Positions 1 through 13,689 of a stretch of 64,000 nt of DNA are shown here, piece after piece. Position 1 is the first letter of the stretch. Every line of letters starts with the position of its first letter. Position numbers and translations under genes: made by a program. The stretch is from NCBI GenBank assembly GCA_963669155.1, contig OZ022597.1:5053965-5117964 (forward strand), in the 5' to 3' direction. This DNA is from Arbacia lixula. Its lineage: Eukaryota; Echinodermata; Echinoidea; Arbacioida; Arbaciidae. Below the pieces are notes generated by a model. That model ran no database searches. It was not told the DNA's origin and saw only the letters and a program-made list of their open reading frames with translations.

Positions 1-2749
1 ATTACCTCAACAGATGTGCAGTGTGACTTTAAAATAGCACACTGTTTTATCAGGAAAACATTTTCATAATGAATAATGTGATCTTTGGTGGGGCATCTCC
101 ATTAGAAAGAAATCAATTCTGAAAATGTCTGAAGTACCAGAATTTGCCATATATGACAGCAAGTGGTAGCTATCGCACTGCTTACATGTATGTTGGTAAC
201 AAGGCATAACAGGCTAAAGGAGACAACATTTCAACTTTGGCCTCATGCATTTCCTTGCTCTGAAAATAATGTGCCACTTTAATAATAATAATAATAATAA
301 TACGTAAAGCTTATAAAGCGCATTGTAACCATGATGGTTCTCTACGTGCTTCACATTAATATCTACAGAATATACAAAAAGCGTTATCTAACATTCTTAC
401 ATCAATGGTATTACATTAACAGAAATACGAAACTAATGAGTGAACAAGTAGGTCTTAAGTACAACTTACAAAGACATTGTCAGCTTCAGACGATTGTAGA
501 ACAATTCAGAAAATTAGCCTTTGTGTCAAACAAATCAAATTGCATTTCTCATTCTGTACATATTATTACTAAAGTCTGGATGCAATACTAGTCACTCCTG
601 ACTTCCCACGAACACCTGGCAGCTAAGCAAAGAAACCCAGGCTTTTATACCAATTGCTGATCTCTGCATGAAAAATGAATGTACCCCCTGCACCATGTGA
701 GGGGTGCATACAGTCCCTGAACGTCAAGACTCAGGAGCGTTCACATTGCTGCTAAAATCATGTACATTGTACGCTTCCATCTCCTAAACCTCTTCCCTTT
801 ATGATGGGGCTGTTCACATTGCTGCTGAAATTGTGTCTATGACTGTCACCTGTAACCTCTCTCCTTTTGTCTTGCTTTCAATTTGAGTGAAACATTTAAG
901 CCTTATGTTCACATTAATGCACAAATGCTAAACAATCTCTATTTCACATCCTTTATGTGATTTGTGTTGTATCTTTTAGCAACAGAACAGTATTTTGTTT
1001 TCATATGTTTGTACTCTGAAATATAACTCTGCACTTTCTTGCAGGTTTTCATTGTTTTTTGTTCACATATCAATTGGCCACACATTCTTTTTTTTTCTTT
1101 ACTTGTGTGTTGCACATGCAATGAAAGTTTGTACAAAAGAGTGTGTTTCTGGTTTGAGAATTCTTGACATAAATGTAGCACGGCGATTTAGCCTTCATGA
1201 TGCCAACAGAGTTCCCCCCCCCCCCCCCCAAATAATGAAAGTGCCCTTGTGAAAAATTAGTTTCATCATAAAGTGTAATGTATCACATGGTTCAGGGTGT
1301 CATTTTGATAACATCTGACTTGAAAAAGCTTATTTGTTTTACCTTTTTCCCTGGTGTTCATCATAATTGCCATGAAGGTCTACACCTTAGCTGCTAAAAA
1401 TAAACTCATAAAGATTACAAAGGAAATCCTGGGGCGATATTGCACAGAGCATTACTATTATTGAAACTAATAAACATAAGCATACAAACATAAACAATGA
1501 ACTCTCAACATTGCAGACTATATTAAATTGTAGTACTTGCAGAGCTGTACAACAAGGCATGTGCTATTATTCCCTGATCCTGCCATTCAACAGACTAGTA
1601 GAGTGCCTTAAGTTTTAAAAGTTTTACAACTTGGCCTTCAACTCTCATATTTTGTCCTGCATATTTATGACGATGCATAAATGCAGTATGTGCTTAGTAT
1701 CAGTTCATACTACAGTGTATATCATTCTATCATATTGTTTTGTTTTGGTATTCAGTACTGGATGATATGTAACATGTATGTTCATATTGTTTATTCTCAT
1801 GTATAATTTGTCTTGAAAGAAGAACAAATTCATGAACTGAACATTGAGCTCTACGTTTGAAATAAAAAAAAAAACATATCAGGGAAAGAGCAAAAGTTCA
1901 AGGACAAATCAGGGACAATCAGGTATGACATGGGCAATCAGTAATAATAAATCATAATTCTATGAACATTGTTTCGAAAAAAAAAAATGTTTCCCACATT
2001 TGGACCGAAAACAAATCAAGGGAAAAAAGTGATCTGTCCAGGTGTATAGCATGGGAAATCAGGGACAAAATTGATTTCTCATTACATAAACACATTGTTT
2101 GGAAAACAACAGAGAAGAATTGGCCTACCACCCCCTACTAGCACTCCTCAACGGCCCCCCACACAGAGCACAACACTCTCAACCCCAGGAGTAAAGCACC
2201 ATTATCACAACACAATACAAGGTGGACAAAACACAGCTATTACAGCAATCTGCATTGTAATTGCACAAGCAAGCATACAGAGGGAGTGATACTTTGGGAC
2301 TCGCAATGAAATCCCACTTTCAAAAGTTTGGATTGGATGATTGGATGATTGACCTTTACTATTTTTCTCTTTTTTGAAATGGACGCACGCATGTCCAGAC
2401 AGTCCAGAGATGCTGCATGCGTAAAGATCCTTCTCAAAATTGTCCATCTTCTATCAATTTATGCTCCTGGGTGGAGAGGAGCAATGTGGATGAAGTATCT
2501 TGCTGAAAGACAAAGGTTCCATTGGTGGGCTTGAACCTAGGACCTTCAGATCTTCAGTCACAGCTCAGAACCACTTTACCACAGCACTTCCACTTACCTG
2601 CATGCCTTGTGACTACAGGTAGATACTGCCTCAAGTGAACACTTTATGTATAGTCACTGTAGGAGGTCAGACTTTCCACATATTACCAAAATATTTGTTG
2701 TTGTTGTTTTTAATCCTAGAGTTGTGCGGTCACGCTACCTATGATATGA
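1..2749. other. Intergenic, no gene seen
   Basis: (AAT)n at 283-301 next to a retroposon-tail-like segment (aagcttataaagcgca), a C17-type run near 1213, and a loose repetition of aatcagggacaa at about 1875-2070. Short frames look random. Confidence 0.5.
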
Positions 2750-3095
2750 AAGAGTTGCAAGAATTATTTTTATGTTGTGTGCTGTATGATTCCCTAAATT
2801 GCCCTTTTTCCACTTTTGAATGAAGAAATAAATCTTTTTTCTCAAAGGTAAATATGTGTCAAATGACATATCAAGCACACAGGTAAAATGATAAATGTCC
2901 TTTAGACAAAATATAAATTTGTACAAAAGAAAGTACTGAACAAGTGACATCATAAAATCAAGAATGTGAAACTTGATAAATCTGTTATCATTTGACAGAT
3001 TTTTGTCAAACCTTCACTTATTTGTTCTTCACTTATTTGTTCATTTCATGTGTCAGCTTTTATTAAAAAACAATTTAACTTCAGGGTTTGTTGGC
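2750..3095. mobile_element. Partial copy of the 'agttcaccctgaa' MITE
   Basis: Shares ttatgttgtgtgctgtatgatt, caggtaaaatgataaatg and atcaaaccttcactta with the fuller copies at 5208, 47392 and 60480. The outer left end is missing. Confidence 0.6.
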
Positions 3096-4500
3096 CACTC
3101 CTATAGCTAGCTCCATTCAACCTATTGGCATGAATCTCCGGCAGCCATAACAATAACAGATTTCATCCTAATCCTCTTGCTTACACTGTGCAATTCCTGT
3201 TGGCCATCTACACATCATCTGGCATGAAAGAACAGTTGCTAGTAAAATATTTCCATTCATTTTGGTGCCAAGAGCATCCAAGTGTCAGATTTGGAAGAAA
3301 TGGGCACATGCCTGACAAAATATCCATGGTTGTGGAAAGTGCTGTAGTAATTTTTATTGGGACAAGCTGTATATGTAGACTGAACCTTTGTGTAAATTCG
3401 GTCAACTCCGATCTTTCATGTTTCCGGTCCGACAAGCACATAACGCTCACGAGCAATGTGTGCAGTTCAACGGGCCTTTCGCAAAGCCCATACATACATG
3501 TACTTCCCATTGATACTAACGCTCCAGCAACTTTAAGAGTTTAAACAAAAGTTGATGAAATCGCTTGGCAAGCTGGAGGCTGTGTTAAGGCACATAAACA
3601 TTTAATATCAACATTACAAGAGCTTGGCAATGTCATGGCAATTTGTTCATGTACATACACAAAAATGTTTTCAGCTGCTGGAATAACACTGATAAACCTG
3701 AACACAAATCAAGCCACACCATCTCTCCAAACTTGGGCTCCTTACATGTACATGTATTAGCCACAAGAGGGGGCTGTATAACTTTCCTTTCCACAAAAGT
3801 GACACCTTCAACATGGAATATTCACAAGCATTGACAAATAACCGTTCATTATTCAAACATACCACACAGGTCGATCAAAAAATGCTTCATATGCAGTTTT
3901 CATTCTTTCTTTATTAATGCTTTCAAAAGATAACTTTGAACATTTCATGCTTGCAGTGTGGTTGGCAAGGGGAAGGAGGGGGGGAGGGGGGCCAAGATAT
4001 GTTTATGTAGCTTGGGTAATGACAAATTATTCCCCTCCCCTGGAATGGTCATCCCCTACTACAATACATATATGTATGTCGATGCGGAAACGATCTTTGA
4101 TCATATCGCCCTCGTCTCAATGGTCTCCTTGAGAAAATTCTTTGGACAAGAGAGAATTATCTCCATTAGCCATCCCCATGGTAACCAGTAACGATGTCAC
4201 TCCCTGGTTCCATTCTTCTCATCTCCCTTGATGATACTTCTGGCTGGCACACCACACTCAACTGTGGGTCAGAGTTGTTCATATAAACATGGGGGGTAGG
4301 GGAAATTTATCCCCTTCCCCCTCCCCCCCCCCCTCCACCCCTAAATTGCACAGAGCCCATACATCAATTCAATTTCTTTTCTCAAATGGCATACCAGAAG
4401 TACACAGTATGGTTTAGCAAATGGAGTATCAAGACAAAATATGAATTTATCTCGTTATTATGTTTATTTTACAACTTCAAGCTTGAAAACAGCCTCACAA
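3096..4500. other. Intergenic, no gene seen
   Basis: Overlapping frames on both strands at 3188-3544 have no domain signal or splice context. A poly-G/C patch lies at 3977-3990 and at 4318-4335. Confidence 0.5.
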
Positions 4501-4599
4501 AATGATGTGTTAAATTCTCTCTTCCTTACTTTTTTTCTCTTTCTCCAAGTTTCTCCTTTCCACTACAGCACATGAATATGTGCTTCTTTTGTTTCCTTC

Positions 4600-4709
4600 T
4601 TTCTTTTTCACCCATTCTTCTCCCTCTCTCTCTCCTTGGTTTCCCCAGTCTTTGTCATTCATCCCCCTCTCTCTCCCTCTTTCCCTCCCCCTCCCTCCCC
4701 TCCCCCTCC

Positions 4710-4741
<32 letters not shown>

Positions 4742-4760
4742 GTCTCTTTCTCTGTCTGTC

Positions 4761-4811
<51 letters not shown>

Positions 4812-4872
4812 TTCTGTCTATCTGTCTGTCTGTCTGTCTCTCTCTCTGTCTCTGTCTCTCTCTGTCTCTTTC

Positions 4873-4933
<61 letters not shown>

Positions 4934-5095
4934 CCAGTCCATTGACTCATTCTTCCCTTCACCTTCCTCTCCTCCTCTTACTGTATTACCTCCACTATAT
5001 TCTCTCCAATACCTCCTTAACCCACTCACACCTCTCCCCCTCTCACTCTATTCTCCCCCTCTCACTCTATTCTCCCCCTCTCACTCTCTCTAAGC
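4600..5095. repeat. Long pyrimidine tract with (GTCT)n and (CT)n cores
   Basis: Continuous CT-rich DNA. (GTCT)n at about 4755-4845, pure (CT)n at 4722-4740 and 4885-4930, poly-C around 4710, and three attctccccctctcact units near 5040-5090. Open frames here are composition artefacts. Confidence 0.95.
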
Positions 5096-5207
5096 ACCCT
5101 TCACTTCATCCAGTCTAACCACCATCCCAGCCTTGCTAGCCTGGTTTTGAGGCTGTTTGGCACTTTTAAACCAAATCATTCCATACACGGGTCTGTCTGG
5201 AATAGAC

Positions 5208-5683
5208 TTAAAAGGATAGTCCATCCTGAAGATGAGTTGGTTTCAATCAAAGCAGAAACATAAAAGAAACATGTAAGTAAATAAATAAAGGTTTGATGAA
5301 AATCCGTCAAAGGTTATTCTTTCAAGGAAGATTATGATTTTTCAAATTTTAAATTTTGTGACCTCACATGTGAGGTGCTCTCCCATATGTTGTGTGCTGT
5401 GCGATATTCCATGAATTGCTTTTTTTCTGTTTTTGATGAAGGAAGACATTTTTTCATAGAGGTATATGTGTAAAAACAGGTTTTTAATGATGCTTCAAAT
5501 GAACCAGGTAAAATCAACATTTTTTAAAAAAAATAGTACACAAAATGTGGGAGAACATCTCTCATGGGATGTCACAAACTCAAAACTTCAAATAATCTAA
5601 CTTTCTTATCCTTTGATGGACTTTCATCAAACCTTTACTAATATGTTTCAACCAATTTAATTTTAGGGTGAACCATTCCTTAA
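5208..5683. mobile_element. 'agttcaccctgaa' MITE, ~475 bp
   Basis: Inverted ends ttaaaaggatagtccatcctgaa and agggtgaaccattccttaa. The interior holds paired gaaaatccgtcaaagg and cctttgatggactttcatc. No ORF of its own. Confidence 0.85.
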
Positions 5684-5777
5684 ACATGCTCAATTTCTTC
5701 TCTGGCTCCTCCATTCACTAAGAAAAACAATGAATGGTAAAGTGATTATTTTTAGAATATTCTTCATTATTTTCCAG

Positions 5778-6027
5778 TTTGCATCAGAAATGTCTGAACA
5801 ACCTGGTCTCCAGGCTATGTACAGCCAGCCACCTAGCCACCTAGCCACCCTAGACAGGTGGGGCCGACCATCTTCAAAGCTCCCTCGCTTTCAAGCACCA
5901 AACACTACAACAATTGACGCCGGTTCCTATGACAACCATCGCCACGGCAACCGAGTCATTTCTCACTCCATCGTCACCAGGCGGCAGCCATCACCTCCCC
6001 CTACGGACTGCCACAAGGGGGAAGAAG
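5778..6027 (+). CDS. Candidate exon of unknown gene
   Basis: Acceptor attattttccag, 83 open codons (SEQPGLQAMYSQPPSHLATL..., then a Pro/Arg/His-rich stretch), possible donors AAG|gttgca at 6028 or ACAG|gtgggg at 5858. GC content is above the surroundings and the region is locally free of repeats apart from cacctagccacctagccacc. No recognised domain, no partner exons identified. Confidence 0.25.
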
Positions 6028-6044
6028 GTTGCAGATGCAAATAA

Positions 6045-7955
6045 CCCCTACATGAGCATACATGAAACAAAGCAGACACACCAATGTATGTCTGCATGAC
6101 AAGTAAAATGTACTAATTGGCACATTTTCTTGGCTAGTACAACCATCATTCACGATTAGACCTGGTAGACAGGATGATTTTGAAATGAATACTCTATGTT
6201 TTTGACTGTGTACAATGCAGCTCAGAACCATTTAGCATCAAAGTTTTAAAAAATGCAGCTTGTTAGGATTAATTAAACCTGACGCAAGGAATAACTCAAA
6301 CTACAGCATCAGGCATTTATGAGAGTGTATCTCTGAAATAGCTCAAACAAGCAAAATATCTTGGTTTGACATAAGGAAATATGCCCAAACCATACAAGAA
6401 TTTGTGCTTTCTGCCTACCCAGTAATGATTGCAGAGTTATGTATGGTGCATGAAAGCATGTAAGACTTTCACAATCTTCCTCAATTAGATCACATTGCTG
6501 AAAAAATGCAAACAAATGAAAAGAACATGCAAAATACATAGCCAAAGATTTGTCAGGGCAATTTCTCAAGCAGATAGTGATTTGCATACAACATGGCAAC
6601 GTAATTCAAAACATATCGGGCATATTGCCCAGATCTGATGAAGGGCAGTATCTTGCAAAGTTCACATTTATGACAGCTCTATGCTCTATACGATCATCAA
6701 TAATGAAAACATTGTGCCAAGGCCACCTGTTTGAGTGCCAGATTCGTGCTATTTAATCATGAACTCGGTTGTGACGGTAACACTTTCTGTCACTCTGTGC
6801 CATCATGCCATGTACTGCGTAAAAACAGAAATGTTTAAATTCAAGCACGCATACATGTACTTTAGTAGTTGTATCACAACATATTATAGCCTGTCTGTAG
6901 TCTTCCTCCACAGACTCAATTGTCATGTTGCTCATAGTTTGATTTTCGGGCTTTGTAAACCAACTTAGGACATCAACACTAGCCATGGGACTGCAGCAAC
7001 CAAAGAGATGTTGAGCACTGAATTGTGTCCTACAATGTATAAAGGTGTGGTATTTGAACTTCACTCACAGCCTGTTAGCTATTGTCCACATAGCAGATCT
7101 TATGGGAGTTGTGCTGCCTAGTATCTGAGTGGACAAAAGCCAACCCATACATGTAAGCGGGCTCAGAAATGAATGGGTTGATATCGAATCAATCAATTTA
7201 TCCAAACCAAATAGAGAACATGACAAACTCTACATTAGAATGCACAGTCCAAAAACAAAAGTGCACATGGTTTTACAGTATAGTTCAACCTTCATATTGT
7301 ATGACACATTTGTTCACATGTTAACGCATATCAAGGGCAGCCCGCAATTTTCTGTCACATCAATCCAACTTGCTTATGGTGGCGCACTAATCAAAGCATA
7401 CACCAGTGCATAGTTCACAATCCTGATGAATGAAGATTATCACACTTAATGCACCATTGATGCATTTTTCACAAATAAGACACAGTGATACAGCAAGGAC
7501 TTGCTTGGCACACAACAGGTTAAGGCAAATGTGGATGGGGGGGGGGGGGGGCAAACCGGGAGTGGAATCCAAACTTCTCTTTACGTGTAGTGTACAAAAC
7601 ATAAATGCCTCATAAAACAGGCAAATGTGTTTAGTCCCTACTGGTGAAATCCATGTGTGTAAGACAAGTACGAGAAACAAGGTAAGGGGAGAGTGAAGAA
7701 AGGGGGGAGGGGTGGCGGGACTAAACATTAATCACGCTTCCTTTGTGCCCTGCTCTGCGGCTAATTCGGGAGGAGCGAATGTCCTGTGCCAACCCAATCG
7801 GCTCAGCCTGACTTCCGCAACCTGTCATCAACAAACAAGGTATAACCGCGCTCCTGCCATCACAAAGGTGCGCACAGACACACAGACTCCCTTTCACGCT
7901 AAGAACAAAAGTCAATTTGTTTTTCCTTGCTCACGTACATGTACCGTACTACACT
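6045..7955. other. Intergenic, no gene seen
   Basis: AT-rich with scattered tacatgta. A G13 run at about 7538. No supported coding frame. Confidence 0.5.
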
Positions 7956-8182
7956 ACAGCTCAGAGGAATTGGCATAGGGAAAGGGAAAAGGAAGAAAGG
8001 GAAGGAGCCGCAGTTTTAAACCGTGGTATATTTTGTCCACTTCAGTATGAAACACAATGCTTTTATAGCCTAAAAAGCATCATATTTCATGCTAAACTGG
8101 ACAAAATATACCGCGGTTTAAAACTGCGGCTCCTTCCCTTTCTTCCCTTTCCCTTTCCCTACATGCCAATTCCTTTGAGCTG
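7956..8182. mobile_element. Fold-back element with ~80-bp near-perfect arms
   Basis: The left arm runs from cagctcagaggaattggcat through ggaaggagccgcagttttaa to tttgtcca. The right arm is its reverse complement, ending atgccaattcctttgagctg. The ~50-bp loop is itself partly paired. Confidence 0.92.
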
Positions 8183-11100
8183 GAGTGTATGTGCATTACA
8201 TGTACCTCAAGATTCAGCTGGAAAATGAACAAATGACCAAAGTAGAGCTCCAAGATTAACCTTACAGTGATTGCCATCAATGACTGGCATGCAATCAGCT
8301 CCAGATATTTGTAAATTGTACACACTGATTGCATTCACAGACTACAAGCCACTGCTGCAGTCCACTGTGAGGTGTGAGGTTGGTCTCAGGTGCCCTGCAT
8401 ACAGTATGACCACTTCAGATTCACTGATTCAGACTCACTAGCTAAAAAGTATTTTTGCCTTCAAATTACACCCCCTCCCCCTCCCTTACCTCACCCACCC
8501 TCTTCTATCACACACAAAGGGGGGGGGGTCATAGAATGACTACAATTATGTATTACCTCCTCAATTATGTTTAACTGCTGTAATAAATTGTCTGATCATA
8601 TAAATATATTTTTGAAAAACATACACCTGTACACGCACCCGTTCTCCCCCCCCCCCCCCCCCCTCCCATACAGCGCCATACATCTGTAGAATATGACAGG
8701 AAGTATTTAAGGAAATAATAAACAGATGCAAATCATTGCCCCGTGTCCGAACAGGAAATATTTGACTGATTATCAACAAAACTCACGTTTTAAGGTATGG
8801 TACTATTTTCTGTCCGACACAGAACAATGATTTTAATGATTTTCAAAAAAACTCAGGTTTTAAGGTATGCTAAATACAATGTGTGTCAACCAACAGTCTG
8901 AGTTTATGATTGTGATCAGTAGCCAACTGGACTAGATCAGTATGTCAGTATGTATGACACAGGGGCTCAAAGTGATTGAGCCCCTCTGATAGTTTTAATT
9001 TTCGCAAATGTCACAAGTAGGGTGCTATTCACTAGTTTAACAACATGTGAAAATATCAACTTTAATCCCGACATTAATACAACATGCACACACATACTAG
9101 TAGTACTAGTCCTCCTCGACTGCGAATTTAACCACTTGCAAAATTGTTGAGAAGTGCTGATTCATGAAAAATTAGACTTGTTCAATATACTAGTATGGCG
9201 TATACGGTTTAGCCGTGCCAAGCTCCAACCAATTCTATTACCTTTGTACGACAACTAGTCCAAGGAGCTATCTCCTCGATCACACCCAACGGGAGGCTTC
9301 TGCATGCATATAAGCTGAACAGCCACTTAATTGAACAGCAGATTAGGAGGCATTAATGAGTGATTTATTGCTGACAAAAAACACCCAAATCTGCAACCTC
9401 ACACTAGATAAGATGTGATAATTCATTGTGTTATTATTTGAGCGCGGAAGAGATAGACACATGTAAATGTATGGCAGGTTATTAGTCCAGATTTCATTTT
9501 GGGTCTGTTTTCTGTTTCGGAAAATGTTAAACTACAATGTAAATAAGCAAGCAGTCTCTAATAATGCTTTCTTAGTAGTTGACCTCTAAAGTGCCATTTG
9601 TGGATTACTTCATCGTCCATACACACAAATCCTATCAAGCAGCATTTTGTCTGGCACAAAAAGGGTTAAAATTGGTGATTTTTTTTTAGTTAATTTAGTT
9701 ATAGTGAGCATGAACCACTTGAACAACACATATATGTACTACTACTAGTCTATAAACTTTTAAACTTCATATGAAAAAAAACTCTTAAACTTAAAAGGGA
9801 CAGGATTAATGTGTCTAATGAAAAACATAATACTTTGGAAGTTTACTTCTTATTGTTATGTTGTGTTTCCAAATGCAAATTAAATTTTTTGGCTGACAAC
9901 CATATGCCAGCATGTGAGCAATCAACATTAATGCAAGTTTTGACAGAATGTGACAACTTGGTAGAAAGAATTCTATAAGCTTAAATGTATAGCTCTTGAG
10001 CCAAATGCTGAGCTTAAAGTTATTGCAGGGTGGGTCTTGTGTATATTTTCAATTAATGTTATTTTTCTTTTAATTTTGGCTTCCAGGCTGTTAGACATTT
10101 CAAATCAAAACAGAAAAAAGAAGTAGATAGTGAGTAGTCTACTGTAGCCAGATCTGTTTATTGTGAAGTTTGGATTTATTTTAGAAATACATGTACCCAA
10201 CAGCATGGAAGCTAGGCTAGGCAACAAGAACTCTGCCAGAACAGCCTCTGTTCAAGACTGTCTCCATCTCCATAAATCTTCAATATAGGATAAACTGAAT
10301 ATTTGTGTGTGCCACAGGTTAGGTGCTGAGTGTGAAGTGATGTTTATTTATATTGTATGTATACTGCTGGTAAAAATGGACTGTAATGTTGAAACAGCAT
10401 TCCGTCAGCCATGGATGGAAGGATTCTGTGGACAGAGCTGCCAGAACACTTAGTTAGAAAGGAAATGACCTTTCTTTTGAATGATAAAAATATCAAGCTT
10501 GACTTGAGTTAAAATTTACAAAGCAAAGTCCGACATGTGGAAGGGAGGCTATTCAGGGACAATGATGAAATACAGTAAGATAGATTGATATTATTTACAG
10601 CTAGCTTTAGCTTCTTTTGCAAGTTCTGACAGGGGACTCCTGCCATAAAGACTTCTGAATTTCACCCTCTTAAGTTATCAAATTACATAATACTCATTTA
10701 TTTTGGTAATTTAAATAAAAAAAATAATTTATATGTACTTCAAAGGACTAAACTATTTGTATACATCGTACATGTACATAAAATATGAGACTGTTTTGAG
10801 CCACACCCCACCCCGTCAACATGGCCGATCACCTTCTTGTCACAACACACAAACACGCCACATGTTTTGAACAACACGCTGCAGATATGCACAGGATGCC
10901 CACTGCCTGAGTTCAGCCATGACCTCATCATTCATTATCTTCAGCATCCTATCCCTGAGCCAAAACCAACACTTCAAAGGAGAAATATCACGACTGTAAT
11001 TAATTTGGATAGTCTCATGTACTGTTGGGATACTCTCAAGACTTTTAGTCTTTTTGTAAATGCATAGCCGTAGAAGCAAAGTTGAGCCATAAGTCATTTC

Positions 11101-12812
11101 ACCACAATAAGACAAAGTATCCCATTTGCAAAACTTTAAAAGTCATGGAACTTGGTAGGAATCAGCAGTATAACGTGTATGAAATTTCAGTCAAACATTG
11201 TAGTTTCACAAACATTTTCAGGAAAAGTGAAAAAATATCCTTGTTTACGTTTCAACCGAAACAAGCATAGTCTACAGACTACATTCATAATCGTATTGTC
11301 CCTCTCAGCACGCAATGCAAACATTGCTCCCATTGAACGCATGCACCGTGGAGCGACCCACAGCGCACTACCATGCACAGTGAGATGTCACTGGCATTAT
11401 GCAGAAACAGGCCCGACCCTAGGCTACAGCCTTTTACAGGCTCTAAAAAGCGAGATCTAAGGTCTAATAATATTTTATAGTTCAGTTTTAAACTGTTTGA
11501 CCTCTAGAATCTATATCTATGCGAGCTAAATTAAGGCTCAAGTGGTCTACATGTCTCAAGACCGTCCATGGCATGCACTTTGATCAGTCTCATCATTGGG
11601 ATAGCAGCAGAGTGGTACGTGACTTGAGAAAAGAGGGAGAGATCTACATGTAGATATCGCACAGCCGGCGAGCGGTAATTTACGGTGCTCCCCTGCCTTA
11701 GCCCTGGCGTGGTAATGTGCCAATGAAGCCACAGTATGAAACTCTCTCCGCTACGCTGTACGCAATTTTCTACCAATTCGCTAACATCCCTGGCCCCTTA
11801 CCTGCAATTTCGTGCTGCAAAAACTCTCGACAGATCGCCAGTTGTTGACAAATCCCACGATCAAAATCAGTCTGCTCAGATCATTTGACGACACACATCA
11901 AAGAGATTATAAAGAGTCTAGGACTAGGCTCTGTAGATTGGTGTCTGGTATTTAGGCTACACACAGCCGTATGTGTGAACGTGCACAAATGTGTATTTGA
12001 TAAAGAACGTGTACATACATTATACACACAAAAAAACACGTGCGATCGAGCGACCCTAACGTTTTTCTAGTACTAGTAGTAGGGCCCTAGGGGGCTTTAA
12101 TTTTTACGCGCGAAACTCAATAGGGCATGTATCATCACGCTATAAGCAAGATAAGGACTCTGCCGTTGATCTTGAATGGATGTACATAGTCGTTTGGGAT
12201 TTGATACTTTTTTTCATTCACTTACTTATGTCAAATTCTTATTCTAAATTCATGCATTATCAAAGTAGTTTGTGAAAGAACTTTATTTACAGTTGGATTG
12301 TGAGGGTATCAGACGCTCATATGATAACATGATTAAACGTAATATAAAAACTCAAAGCAAGCCAAGGGTTTTGCGGGTTACGTGGATATAGCCGTAAGCT
12401 TTTACATTTTTCCCGTGAGTGATGGCTTTTGGTCGAAGATTGTTTGATCCGTCCATTCATTCGCAATAATTTTTAGTTTTATTGAGTTCAAGTAGGCCTA
12501 AGCTACCAATTGTATTGGGCAAAGATAAATGTTTTAAACAAACAAAAGACATTTGACACTTTTGAAAAGGTGATTAACTGTGAAAACCCGAAACAAGTTT
12601 AAATGTACGCATCATTAAGTCAAATGATTTAATATTTAGAGCAGGTTTCGAAACATTACACCGGTCATTATTCTTGTAATAACCTTGAATATTTAATGAG
12701 ACACTGAGTGGGGGTGGAAGGATGAATAGATCGTCTCCGTCGAGCTGTGTAAACTTCTGTGTAGCATGCCCTCTACGACAAATCCGTTATTATGTCCATC
12801 GATGCTAGCTGC
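8183..12812. other. Intergenic, no gene seen apart from the 43-nt candidate
   Basis: Homopolymers G8-9 at 8520 and C16 at about 8647. The phrase aaaactca[c/g]gttttaaggtatg occurs twice, at about 8778 and 8848. The rest is unique AT-rich sequence. Confidence 0.5.
10087..10129 (+). CDS. Candidate 43-nt mini-exon
   Basis: A strong acceptor (ttttaattttggcttccag) and a strong donor (ATA|gtgagt) flank 43 nt reading AVRHFKSKQKKEVD in one frame. No flanking exons found, so splice-like sequence by chance remains likely. Confidence 0.2.
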
Positions 12813-12986
12813 AGGAGGGCATTTCATGAACAGTGTCAGCACTGACCAAATGGTCAGTGCTGACAACTTCAGAGAAATCCTCGGTTTTGATTGGCTGAGA
12901 CGCACTAGCCTCTGACTGTTATTATGGTAGCTGTCGGAAGACAGAAGGCTTGTCAGACGAAAAATGTTCATGAAACGCCCTCCAGG
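12813..12986. mobile_element. MITE with ggagggc..tttcatgaaca ends and internal 32-bp palindrome
   Basis: Inverted ends ggagggcatttcatgaaca and tgttcatgaaacgccctcc. At 12834-12865, TGTCAGCACTGACCA and its exact reverse complement are separated by AA. Confidence 0.85.
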
Positions 12987-13569
12987 TCTTTGCGAAGAAG
13001 AAAAAGAAAAGAAAAATGGGAGATGAGGAAAAGAACAAAAGAAAAGAAGGAGAAAGGGAACAACTAGAAGATTATTTTAATTGATTATCTGGAACACACA
13101 CATTACACATATAAGATCCAAATTTGTCCAAAAGTTCAAATCCCATTACATATTCACAGGATTATCGTAAAGAAAAACTCAATGAAATGTTACAAAGAAA
13201 TTTTCTAAAACAAAAAATGACAACGCTTGAATTTGTGATGTGTCAATTTCAAATTGATTCAAATTGTTAGGTATCTTTCATTATTATTAGATAGTCAAAA
13301 GTTTTCATCACCTAGTACATGCCCTTATTGAAGCACTACTAGGGTATCTTCACATCAACACTGTCTTAGGAATAATGATTCAATCATAAGTACGGTATTG
13401 ATACTGTAAATGAATAGGCTACATGTGGCAATGAATTTTTTTTATTCAGTAACAACATATTGTGCCAAAAGTTGGTAAAAGTATGGCCAGCAGACTATTT
13501 GAGTGAGGTATAGGTATAGGGTAACTGATGGTTAAAACTAACTTCTTTAAAAATATATAGATAGGTTTT

Positions 13570-13670
13570 AAATCATTGTAACTTACCATCAATGGTAACT
13601 ATATACCATGGCAACAGAGAGTAATTGGCTGGTGCCATGGTAGTTACCATTGATGGCATAATTACCATTA
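13570..13670. mobile_element. ATGGTAAC fold-back MITE
   Basis: cttaccatcaatggtaactat...ccatggtagttaccattgatgg forms a palindrome of about 90 bp. Confidence 0.75.
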
Positions 13671-13689
13671 ACGTTTTACATTTTATGCA

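Noticed and set aside
3188-3544. 118-codon plus and 100-codon minus overlapping frames
   Set aside because: No domain, no splice context, and both strands open equally, as expected by chance.
4510-5118. Long Ser/Leu-Pro or Arg/Glu-rich frames on both strands
   Set aside because: Composition artefacts of CT and GTCT simple repeats.
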